Source of the DNA: Variovorax sp. PBL-E5
GTDB lineage: Bacteria; Pseudomonadota; Gammaproteobacteria; Burkholderiales; Burkholderiaceae_C
DNA length: 64,000 bases
Assembly (NCBI RefSeq): GCF_901827185.1
Contig: NZ_LR594673.1
Location: forward strand, 124,001-188,000
Direction of reading: 5' to 3'
The translations under genes were made by a program, and so were the position numbers. Each line of letters begins with the position of its first letter. Within the stretch, counting starts at the first letter, position 1. Of this stretch, positions 17,110 to 24,008 are shown one piece after another. A model generated the notes under the pieces. It was not told where the DNA came from, ran no database searches, and worked only from the letters and a program-made list of their open reading frames with translations.

Positions 17110-18480
17110 ATGAAGTTCGATTGCATTGTCCGTAATGGCATCGTTGTCTTCCCCGACCGCGGCGAGGGCCGGGTCGACCTCGGGATAGTGGGCGGAAAGA
17201 TTGCCGCCATCCTTGAACCCGGTCTGCCGAACACCGCCAGCGAGACGATTGACGCCGCGGGCAAGTTTGTCTTCCCGGGGCTCATCGATGCCCACATGCA
17301 CTTCGGGATCGCCGGCAGTCCCGACGAGTACGCCACCGAGACCGGCGCCTCGGCCCAGGGCGGCTTCACGACCGTGCTCGGATACCTGCTCAATAGCGTT
17401 CCCTATTCCGAGACCTTCCCGAAGCAGAAGGCCTTGGGCGAAAGCCAGGCTCACATCGATTTCGCCTACCACTTCGGCATGGCGAAAGAGGAGCATCTGG
17501 AAGAAGTGCCCCGCTACGTCGAAGAATTCGGCGTGACGTCCTTCAAGTATTTCACGAACTTCAAGGGAGACGAGGGCCTCTACCTTGGCCTCACAGGAGC
17601 CGATGAGGGCTTCATGCTCGATCTCATGCAAGCGGTTGCCCGATATCCCCAGGCGAAGCTATCGATCCATCCCGAGAACATCGAGATTGTTCGGCGCACA
17701 CGCGCCAAGCTGCAGCGCGAAGGGAAAGATTCATTGCGAGCCTGGAGCGAATCCAAACCCACGATCAACGAAGCGCTGGATACGGTCAAGGCGCTGTACG
17801 TCGCGAAACAGACCCATTGCTCCATCTATTTTGTACACGTCACCAGCCGACTGGCCCTCGACGAAATTCGGGCGTTTCGTCGTCATTCGAATCTCGTGCA
17901 CGCCGAGACCTGCCCGCAATATCTCACCCACACCATGGACTCCGACATCGGAAGCATGGGTAAGGCCAATCCCCCGCTGAAAACAGCAGACGACGTCGAA
18001 GCACTCTGGGAAGCGATCGCCGACGGCACGATCCAGGTGGTGGGCGCGGACCACGTCGCGCGCAAGAAGGCAACAAAGGAAAAGGACATCTGGCAATCGT
18101 CGCAGGGCTTTCCGGCCACGCCGACGATTCTCCAGGTCTTGCTCAGCGAGGGCTATCACAAGGGGCGGCTGAGCCTGCAACGTATCGCTCAACTTCTTTG
18201 CAAGGATCCGGCAACCATCTTTGGCATCGGCGACTTCAAGGGCGATATTGCGATCGGATATGACGCGGATCTCACGATCGTCGATCTGCAGATGGAAAAG
18301 ATCATGCGGGCCCAGGATTTCGTCTCCTTCGCTGACTACAGCCTCTACGACGGCTGGTCACTCAAAGGGTGGCCCATCCTGACGATGGTGAGGGGAACGA
18401 CCGTCATGCGGGACGGCGCACTTGTCGGCAGCCCCGGCCATGGCCGGTTCATCGCGCGCAAATCGACGCGTATTGACTGA
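17110..18480 (+). CDS. Hydantoinase/dihydropyrimidinase-family amidohydrolase
   Basis: 456-residue cyclic amidohydrolase, the usual length for D-hydantoinases and dihydropyrimidinases. Binuclear metal ligands are all present: H62 and H64 (DAHMHFG), a lysine in the place of the carbamylated one (K146, SFKYF), H187 (SIHPEN), H243 (FVHVTS) and D314 (GADHVA). The family opens five- or six-membered cyclic ureides or imides to N-carbamoyl amino acids. ATG 17110 has GGAGA eight bases upstream. It shares the divergent promoter region with the carbamoylase gene, giving a classic two-step hydantoin pathway, and is followed ten bases later by a D-amino-acid dehydrogenase gene. The natural ring substrate is unknown. 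Confidence 0.9.
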   Translation: MKFDCIVRNGIVVFPDRGEGRVDLGIVGGKIAAILEPGLPNTASETIDAAGKFVFPGLIDAHMHFGIAGSPDEYATETGASAQGGFTTVLGYLLNSVPYSETFPKQKALGESQAHIDFAYHFGMAKEEHLEEVPRYVEEFGVTSFKYFTNFKGDEGLYLGLTGADEGFMLDLMQAVARYPQAKLSIHPENIEIVRRTRAKLQREGKDSLRAWSESKPTINEALDTVKALYVAKQTHCSIYFVHVTSRLALDEIRAFRRHSNLVHAETCPQYLTHTMDSDIGSMGKANPPLKTADDVEALWEAIADGTIQVVGADHVARKKATKEKDIWQSSQGFPATPTILQVLLSEGYHKGRLSLQRIAQLLCKDPATIFGIGDFKGDIAIGYDADLTIVDLQMEKIMRAQDFVSFADYSLYDGWSLKGWPILTMVRGTTVMRDGALVGSPGHGRFIARKSTRID

Positions 18481-18490
18481 CAACGACGCC

Positions 18491-19750
18491 ATGATCAAAG
18501 CAAACAACAACGCATCGCGTCGGGTGGTCGTTATTGGCGGTGGCATCGTCGGCATGCTGACCGCCTGGAACCTGATTCGCACGGGCTTCGAGGTCACGCT
18601 CCTCGAGCGGGAAGTATTCGGACTGGGTTGCTCCACCGGAAACGCCGGCAGTGTGAGCGCAGGGTCCGTCGCCCCGCTGGGCATGCCTGGGATGTGGAAA
18701 CAGGTTCCCGGTTGGATGCTTGATCCGGATGGGCCTCTGCATATTCGAGGCGACCATGCCATACAAGTCTTGCCATGGCTCGTTCGTTTCCTCGCAGCGT
18801 CCAAGCCTGACAGTGTCGAGCGAATATCGCATGCCTTGAAGGCGCTCACAGCTCCTTCGATTCAGATTTATCAGGACGTCGTCGATCAGATCGGCGCGCG
18901 ATCTCTCCTTCAGGTGACCGGTCAGCTCCAGGTCTACTCGAGCGAGGAAGCACGCCAGAAGGATGCGGCAGGCTGGTCCTTGCGCCGCGCACGCGGCGTG
19001 ACCGTCCAGGAAGTGTCCCGAGGCGAAATCAGAGATCTCGAGCCAGCGATCGCACCTGCCTTTACGCATGGCATCTATCTTCCCAACGAGGGAATGATCA
19101 TTAATCCGTCGCGACTCATCAGAGAACTCGGAGCCTCGATTCAGAAGAACGGCGGGGTCATCAAAGAGGTCGCGGTGCGCGGCTTTGAAATCGATGCAAG
19201 CAAGAACGTACGAATCCTTGCCGGCAATGAAACGATCGATGCCGATCACATCGTGGTGGCCGCGGGAGCTTGGTCTCTTCCCTTCGCCTCACAGTTGGGC
19301 GACATCGTGCCACTGGAGTCCCAACGCGGCTATCACGTCATGTTTTCCGATTCAGGCGTGGAGATCAAGCGCCCGGTGGTTGCTTCGGAGACAAAGTGCT
19401 TTGCCACACCCATGGAGCAAGGCCTTCGCGTCGCTGGAACGGTGGAGTTCGGAAGCCTGACGGCCCCGACCAACTCGCGTCGCGTGGAGGCGCTCCTCAG
19501 GCATAGCAAAGCCCTGTTTCCTAGCCTGCGTGCGGCAAAATACAGCGAGTGGATGGGAAATCGCCCATGCCTGCCTGACTCACTTCCGGTTATTGGGCGC
19601 TCATCCAACTATCCCTCGGTCTACTTTGCGTTCGGCCATGGGCACCTGGGAATGACGTGTGCGCCGATGACTTCAAAGGTAATTACCGATCTTATTGCCG
19701 GCAAGACACCGGCGATCGATATTCAAGCCTATCGGGCTGACCGGTTCTAA
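18491..19750 (+). CDS. FAD-dependent D-amino-acid dehydrogenase-like protein (DadA family)
   Basis: 419-residue flavoprotein of the DAO/DadA family. The FAD-binding GGGIVG motif lies at residues 17-22 (VVVIGGGIVGML), with a GATG-like IVVAAGAWS block near 258 and a C-terminal FAFGHGHLGMT. It should oxidise an amino acid, probably of D configuration, to the imino acid and pass electrons to the respiratory chain, as DadA does. ATG 18491 lies ten bases after the hydantoinase stop; earlier in-frame codons fall inside that gene. It completes the logic of ring opening, decarbamoylation and oxidation, with RidA handling the imine. Confidence 0.87.
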   Translation: MIKANNNASRRVVVIGGGIVGMLTAWNLIRTGFEVTLLEREVFGLGCSTGNAGSVSAGSVAPLGMPGMWKQVPGWMLDPDGPLHIRGDHAIQVLPWLVRFLAASKPDSVERISHALKALTAPSIQIYQDVVDQIGARSLLQVTGQLQVYSSEEARQKDAAGWSLRRARGVTVQEVSRGEIRDLEPAIAPAFTHGIYLPNEGMIINPSRLIRELGASIQKNGGVIKEVAVRGFEIDASKNVRILAGNETIDADHIVVAAGAWSLPFASQLGDIVPLESQRGYHVMFSDSGVEIKRPVVASETKCFATPMEQGLRVAGTVEFGSLTAPTNSRRVEALLRHSKALFPSLRAAKYSEWMGNRPCLPDSLPVIGRSSNYPSVYFAFGHGHLGMTCAPMTSKVITDLIAGKTPAIDIQAYRADRF

Positions 19751-19800
19751 GTGAGATCCAGGAGCAATCCTGGATCCGCAGACCGCTCTCTCGAGGGCGG

Positions 19801-20496
19801 CTACTCGGAACGCAGTTGCCAGACAACAGCTGACAACGGCAGTCGTTCACGAGGAGGGCGAACGATGCCTGGCCAGCCGAGAGTCACCAGTGACTGGGCT
19901 GTCCAATTCCGCGGTGCACCGATCACTTGCGTGACTGCGTCACTGCAGAACAGCGGGGCGCACATGATGCAGGCACCAAGACCTTCCGCGTGCGCGGCCA
20001 CGAGAAGGTTTTGAGTGGCCATTGCAGTGCTTTGAACGCTCATCTGATACTCGGCCGCCTGGCGCTTGGCGTCCGGATACGCGTCCATGTCCTCCATGGT
20101 GACGAACGAAAACACCAGCACGGGTGCCTCGCAAATTCGACTTCTGGATCGCGCGACATCGGCCTCGACATCGCCGTGGGTGTCGCCATCGGCGAGCCTG
20201 TCCGCGCGCAGTTTCGCTCCCATGGCTTCTGCAATTCGCTGTTTGGGGCTCGCTTCAGTGACCACCACGAAGCGCCAGGGTTGCCGGTTGTGAGCGGAGG
20301 GCGCCGCGACGGCGGCACGAAACAGACGATCCAGGACGTTGTCCTCGACGGCGTCGGGTGCATATCTCCGCACGGACTGCCTTGTTTGGGCAAAGACGTG
20401 GTGGTCTGCAACGGGGACCGACTCGACGGTCTCACGTTGCCACGGGGTCAAGACTCCGAGCGGTTTCAAGTCGGAAATGGCAGCAAGATGATTCAC
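19801..20496 (-). CDS. Nitroreductase-family protein resembling the FbiB C-terminal domain (dehydro-F420-0 reductase)
   Basis: 231-residue FMN nitroreductase-fold protein. SVRRYAPDAV at residues 41-50 begins the domain. A series of blocks (SAHNRQPWRFVVV, the YPDAKRQAAEYQMSVQST region, QNLLVAAHAEGLGACIM, then a late TLGWPG) matches the pattern of the C-terminal half of mycobacterial FbiB, which reduces dehydro-F420-0. The start is GTG 20496 with no strong ribosome site, and the first 35 residues are a poorly conserved extension, so a later start is possible. It has its own promoter in the region divergent from the iclR gene and shares the island operator. Alternatives are a RutE-like or generic nitroreductase. 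Confidence 0.75.
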   Translation of the reverse strand: MNHLAAISDLKPLGVLTPWQRETVESVPVADHHVFAQTRQSVRRYAPDAVEDNVLDRLFRAAVAAPSAHNRQPWRFVVVTEASPKQRIAEAMGAKLRADRLADGDTHGDVEADVARSRSRICEAPVLVFSFVTMEDMDAYPDAKRQAAEYQMSVQSTAMATQNLLVAAHAEGLGACIMCAPLFCSDAVTQVIGAPRNWTAQSLVTLGWPGIVRPPRERLPLSAVVWQLRSE

Positions 20497-20550
20497 AGAA
20501 GCCGATCATCGCAGTGCTCCCTGTCGCCCGTACGCAGGGGCATCAATACT

Positions 20551-20591
20551 CGATATACTTTGATCTTATTGCGATACCGTCAAGGCGTCAA
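20551..20591. promoter_or_regulatory. Divergent nitroreductase/iclR regulatory region (site C)
   Basis: Minus strand (nitroreductase): -35 TTGACG (20591-20586), 17-base spacer, -10 TAAGAT (20568-20563). The shared element in its most diverged form (CGATA-N6-GATCT, 20551-20566) is followed by TTATTGCGATAC, which aligns with TTATTAAGATAC on the minus strand of site B. A plus-strand -10 (TATACT, 20554-20559) may serve iclR, but its -35 is weak. The layout suggests autoregulation of the IclR gene. Confidence 0.62.
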
Positions 20592-20642
20592 CGATGCCTG
20601 AAGCCGCATACTAGACACCAAATTTCAGCCGAATGGAGATGT

Positions 20643-21530
20643 ATGGCAGCCCGCCCTGGCGAAGACCGCACAGCCGCCCCCCTCGAAACCGAAGATTCCA
20701 CAGGTGATGCCGCGAACGAGGAGAGAACCTCGGGAAAGGCTGAAAGCGGCCTTTTTGTCGGATCCGTTGAAAAGGCGTTCGAGGTCTTGCGCATTCTCGG
20801 CACCTCGCCAATTCCCATGGGCCTGTCCGAAGTGGTCAAGGTGACGGCGATGGGGAAGAGCTCGGCTCAGCGCTTCCTGCATACGCTCACGGCGCTCGGA
20901 TATGTGAACCAGGACAAGGAGACCAAGGCCTATTCGATCTCCGCACAGATTCTGGATTTGGCGCAGTCGTACCTCGGAGCCGAAGGCTTGCGGGAGAAGG
21001 CGTCGCACTTCCTGCGAGCTGCCAACCTTCAGACTGAAGAGACGATCAATCTCACGCTCCTCGATCGGTTGAGTGTCGTGTACCTGATGCGCTATCCAGG
21101 CTTCCATCAGATCAGCGTGGACCTGTCCATAGGCTCGAAGTTGCCGGCCTTCTGTACCGCGCCCGGTCGTACGATCCTGGCGTACATGGAGGAGGTCGAA
21201 TCGAATTGGATCCTCGAGAAGTCCGACATCAAGGCCTATACGCCCTACACCATCACTGACAAGCAGAAGATCGTTGGCACCTTCAAGCAGATCAGGCGCA
21301 ACGGCTACTTCATCAGCAATCAGGAGGCTTTCGTTGGCGATATCTCGGTCGCTGCACCCGTCTTCAATTGGGCCGGACGCATTCTTGCAGCAGTGAACAT
21401 CGCGGTCCCGACGTCGAGGTGGAGCGTGAAAGAAGTGGCAGCCAAACTCATGCCGATCGCGGTGAGAACCGCCTCCGAGATTTCCGCCGCGCTGGGTCAC
21501 CCTTCGAGCAAAGCGCTGTCCAAAGGATAG
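20643..21530 (+). CDS. IclR-family transcriptional regulator of the F420 island
   Basis: 295-residue regulator: an acidic, probably disordered N-terminal extension (residues 1-38), an IclR winged helix (about 42-105; MGLSEVVKVTAMGKSSAQRFLHTL is in this part) and a C-terminal effector domain (about 120-285). ATG 20643 is preceded by GGAG five bases upstream. It is the only regulator gene in the island and lies between two copies of the shared operator element. It is therefore the best candidate for the factor that senses the pathway substrate or an intermediate and controls the importer, cof operon, hydantoinase, nitroreductase and aldolase. Whether it represses or activates is not visible. 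Confidence 0.88.
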   Translation: MAARPGEDRTAAPLETEDSTGDAANEERTSGKAESGLFVGSVEKAFEVLRILGTSPIPMGLSEVVKVTAMGKSSAQRFLHTLTALGYVNQDKETKAYSISAQILDLAQSYLGAEGLREKASHFLRAANLQTEETINLTLLDRLSVVYLMRYPGFHQISVDLSIGSKLPAFCTAPGRTILAYMEEVESNWILEKSDIKAYTPYTITDKQKIVGTFKQIRRNGYFISNQEAFVGDISVAAPVFNWAGRILAAVNIAVPTSRWSVKEVAAKLMPIAVRTASEISAALGHPSSKALSKG

Positions 21531-21554
21531 CGGCGGCAGAGGGGCCGGCGCCGC

Positions 21555-21595
21555 TTGCGTAAGTCAGAGGTTCTCTATACGATACAAAAATATCG
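21555..21595 (+). promoter_or_regulatory. Promoter and operator of the aldolase gene (site D)
   Basis: -35 TTGCGT (21555-21560), 17-base spacer, -10 TACGAT (21578-21583). A perfect CGATA-N6-TATCG inverted repeat (21580-21595) begins inside the -10 box. The arrangement is the same as at sites A and B, with the TACGAT box fused to the operator. Confidence 0.7.
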
Positions 21596-21641
21596 CAATG
21601 CCGGTGCCATTGCGTTCAACAACTTTTCGTAAGGAGCCGTC

Positions 21642-22412
21642 GTGGGAAGTTATGGAACGGTGCGTTCGCTCGCGGAACTCAGCCGCGGCCCCCAGGCAGC
21701 CTCGGAGCATGAGCTGCGCGTACAGCTGGCGGGGACCTATCGGCTCTTCGCATATCTGGGCTGGGACTACCTCATCTTTGGACATATCACGGTCGCGGTT
21801 CCCGGACCAGATAAGCACTTCCTGATCAACCCATTCGGCCTCAGATTCGATGAGGTCACTGCGTCGAACCTCGTGAAGATCGACGTGGACGCGAACATCG
21901 TCGAACCCAGCAAGTACCCGGTGAACCCGGCTGGATTCTTTATCCACGGCGCGATTCACCAAGCCCGCGAAGACGCTGTTTGCGTGATGCACACGCACAC
22001 TACCGCGGGCATGGCCATGGCGGCGTCAGACACGGAAATCCTGCCCGTGGATTTCGCGGGTTCCGCTGCGCACGGGCGCGTGAGCTACCACGACTTCGCC
22101 GGGGTTCATGCGGATGCATCGGACTGCGCCGCACTGGTCGAAAGTCTTGGCGATCGAAACTATCTGCTCCTGCGTAATCACGGCCTGCTGACGTGCGGTA
22201 CTTCGATTGCGCGGGCGTTCCAGCGCCTCTATTGGTTTGAAACTGCGTGCCGCGTGCAGACCAGTGCGCTCGCGATGAACGTCCCCATCCGAAAAGTGTC
22301 TGCCGATGTGGCCGCAAAACATGCCCAGGTGCTGGATGGCGATGATGGCGAACTCACGCTGGCTGCCATGCTGCGGCTGATGGAAAAAATCGATCCCTCG
22401 TTCAAGGACTAG
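21642..22412 (+). CDS. Class II aldolase/adducin-family protein
   Basis: 256-residue member of the class II aldolase/adducin fold, which uses a divalent metal to cleave or decarboxylate hydroxy or keto acids. The HTHTTAG motif (H117, H119) and the later LLRNHGLLTCG block supply the metal-binding histidines. GTG 21642 is preceded by AAGGAG with a five-base spacer. Last gene of the island on the right and under its own copy of the shared operator, so it likely works on the keto acid left after oxidative deamination. Retro-aldol cleavage is the simplest inference; decarboxylation is possible. Confidence 0.85.
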   Translation: MGSYGTVRSLAELSRGPQAASEHELRVQLAGTYRLFAYLGWDYLIFGHITVAVPGPDKHFLINPFGLRFDEVTASNLVKIDVDANIVEPSKYPVNPAGFFIHGAIHQAREDAVCVMHTHTTAGMAMAASDTEILPVDFAGSAAHGRVSYHDFAGVHADASDCAALVESLGDRNYLLLRNHGLLTCGTSIARAFQRLYWFETACRVQTSALAMNVPIRKVSADVAAKHAQVLDGDDGELTLAAMLRLMEKIDPSFKD

Positions 22413-22548
22413 GCGCGCAGCGCCTTGGCCGGGCTGGGGGCTCGATCAAGGCCGATCGTCACCGGATAGCGCAACACCTGCAAACCCACGTGGGCGTCCA
22501 GTCAGGAGCGCACGCGTAGGATGTGAGCCCACCCCAGAAAGCGCTTCC

Positions 22549-22665
22549 ATGTCCGGTACCCAGATACTCGTTTCCTTGGCCCTCTGTGCCTTGGTCGTCA
22601 TGATCGTCATGGCGGTCCGCGAGGGCCGCCGCGCTCCGACCGCCAGGCCGGACCGCAAGCCTTGA
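22549..22665 (+). CDS. Putative 38-residue single-pass membrane microprotein
   Basis: ATG 22549 to TGA 22665 encodes MSGTQ, then a hydrophobic stretch (about residues 6-23, rich in Leu, Val, Ala and Met), then a basic tail rich in Arg and Pro. This is a typical N-out or N-in single-helix microprotein profile. The stop overlaps a TTG codon (22662) in the frame of the next small membrane protein (TTGA overlap), suggesting a coupled pair. No family recognised. Upstream Shine-Dalgarno signal is weak (CAGAAAG), so this remains tentative. Confidence 0.4.
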   Translation: MSGTQILVSLALCALVVMIVMAVREGRRAPTARPDRKP

Positions 22666-22721
22666 GACCCAGCGCGATCGAGGCCGGCAACGCCGGGGCC
22701 CGGCTGAACGACAATGTGTCG

Positions 22722-23165
22722 ATGCGATTCCTGATTTTCATCCTGGTGGGCATGGCGCTGCTCGCCTCCATACTCTGGCTCGGCGACAAGATCACGCTGC
22801 AAGGCGAGCGCACCGTCTACACCGTCGACTGCCAGCAGGGCAGCTGGCAGGGGCAGCGTTGCAATGGGCGCATGGTCGCCGCGCACCGGGTGCGCTTTCG
22901 CATCCTCAAGGCGCACCGCGAAGTGCTGGTCTGGAACGCCGGCGGTTCGGAGACCTCGGGCAAGTTCACGGACTGCGAGATCAAGGACGGCCGCAACTGG
23001 AAGTGCCAGCTCCGTCCCGATGCGCCCTCGACGGTCACGCACCAGATGGTCCACGGCCAGCCGATCCCCGATCCGGCCAGCGGGAAACCCCTCCACACCG
23101 TCGCCAAGTGGCACTGGTGGCTGTTGCGTTGGGGGCTGTCGCTCGGCCACGAAGCCGGCCCTTGA
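22722..23165 (+). CDS. Hypothetical small membrane-anchored protein
   Basis: 147 residues from ATG 22722; a TTG at 22662 in frame would add 20 residues and couple it to the preceding microprotein. One N-terminal hydrophobic helix (MRFLIFILVGMALLASILWL, the first 20 residues) is followed by a soluble part with four cysteines spaced in two pairs (DCQQG/RCNG near 36-47 and DCEI/KCQL near 88-98), which could form disulfides in the periplasm. It looks like an anchored periplasmic domain. No family is recognised and no catalytic residues are apparent. It has no visible link to the flanking pathways. Confidence 0.6.
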   Translation: MRFLIFILVGMALLASILWLGDKITLQGERTVYTVDCQQGSWQGQRCNGRMVAAHRVRFRILKAHREVLVWNAGGSETSGKFTDCEIKDGRNWKCQLRPDAPSTVTHQMVHGQPIPDPASGKPLHTVAKWHWWLLRWGLSLGHEAGP

Positions 23166-23196
23166 ATCGTGCCGGGGCTCGGATTCAGCCCTTCAT

Positions 23197-23847
23197 TCAG
23201 GCCATGGCCACCTTGCGCTTGCGCGCCGGCGCAGCCTCCGGCGGCGTGATGAGCTGCGCGACGATCAACCGGACGCTGGCCTTCATCGAGGCGATCGCCT
23301 TCCTGTCGCCGGACAGGTGCCGCAGCAGGGCCTGCTGGAACACGCCGTCGAACATGGCGTAGGCGAGGTGGCTGGGAGCGCCCACGGGCGCGCCGGCGAG
23401 TTCCGCGAGGCGCAGCATCACGCGCCAGATCATCTTCTCCAGGCTCTTGTCGATCGCCGCCACGTCGGCGCGGAAGGCCTCCTCGAACAGCGACTGCGAG
23501 CGCAGGTCGTACCAGAGGCGATGCATCGAGGATTCGGTGCGCAGCGTGTCGCCGAGCGCGTCGGCGAAGCCTTCGAGCAGTTCGTCGAAGCGGGTCGCGG
23601 TGGCCGTCACCTCGTCGTAGCGCGTCACACAGCGCGCCTTGTACTGCCGCACGCTGCACAGAATCAGGTCGATCTTGTCGGTGAAGTAGTAGTGCAGCAC
23701 GCCATGCGAGAACGCCGAGTTCTGCGCGATCTCGCGCAGGCTGGTGCGCGCGTAGCCCAGTTCGCCCAGGGTCTGCAGCGCGGCTTCGCCGAGCTCGGTG
23801 CGGCGCTCGGCGAACTTGTCATCCGGCTTGCGTAGGGTCTTGTCCAT
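23197..23847 (-). CDS. TetR-family transcriptional regulator
   Basis: 216-residue regulator with an N-terminal TetR helix-turn-helix (residues about 14-60; TSLREIAQNSAFSHGVLHYYF) and an all-helical ligand domain. The length is typical. ATG 23847 lies 161 bases from the divergent SDR gene, and a palindrome in the promoter of that operon is a candidate binding site. It most likely represses the 24.0-28.7 kb operon and is released by an acyl-CoA or precursor of that pathway. The C-terminus is basic (ARKRK). Confidence 0.9.
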   Translation of the reverse strand: MDKTLRKPDDKFAERRTELGEAALQTLGELGYARTSLREIAQNSAFSHGVLHYYFTDKIDLILCSVRQYKARCVTRYDEVTATATRFDELLEGFADALGDTLRTESSMHRLWYDLRSQSLFEEAFRADVAAIDKSLEKMIWRVMLRLAELAGAPVGAPSHLAYAMFDGVFQQALLRHLSGDRKAIASMKASVRLIVAQLITPPEAAPARKRKVAMA

Positions 23848-23933
23848 GCCGAGATTGTAGAGAGCCGGAGCACGGCTTGCCTAGGGCGCCGAGCGCGCCG
23901 GATTCGTGCGCTTGACGGTTGCCCAGTATTTTC

Positions 23934-23962
23934 TTGACAGTCGTCAAGACGACTCCTACGAT
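23934..23962 (+). promoter_or_regulatory. Sigma70 promoter with palindromic operator, SDR/CoA-ligase operon
   Basis: TTGACA (23934-23939), a 17-base spacer, then TACGAT (23957-23962), a near-consensus housekeeping promoter. The spacer contains AGTCGTC-AA-GACGACT (23939-23954), a perfect inverted repeat with a 2-base centre, sized for a TetR dimer. Binding there would block RNA polymerase directly. The SDR start codon is 47 bases downstream of the -10 box. Confidence 0.75.
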
Positions 23963-24008
23963 CCATTCGCGCTCCTTGACGGGCGTCCAAAAATCACAGG
24001 AGACAGAC

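Noticed and set aside
12727..20496. A Rut-type uracil pathway (LLM enzyme, RidA protein and nitroreductase together)
   Set aside because: RutB, RutD and RutF counterparts are missing. The LLM protein is of the F420 type, and the nitroreductase matches the FbiB C-terminal pattern better.
22413..22445. GGCGC-GCA-GCGCC hairpin after the aldolase gene as a terminator
   Set aside because: The stem is only five pairs with no following T tract; too weak to call.
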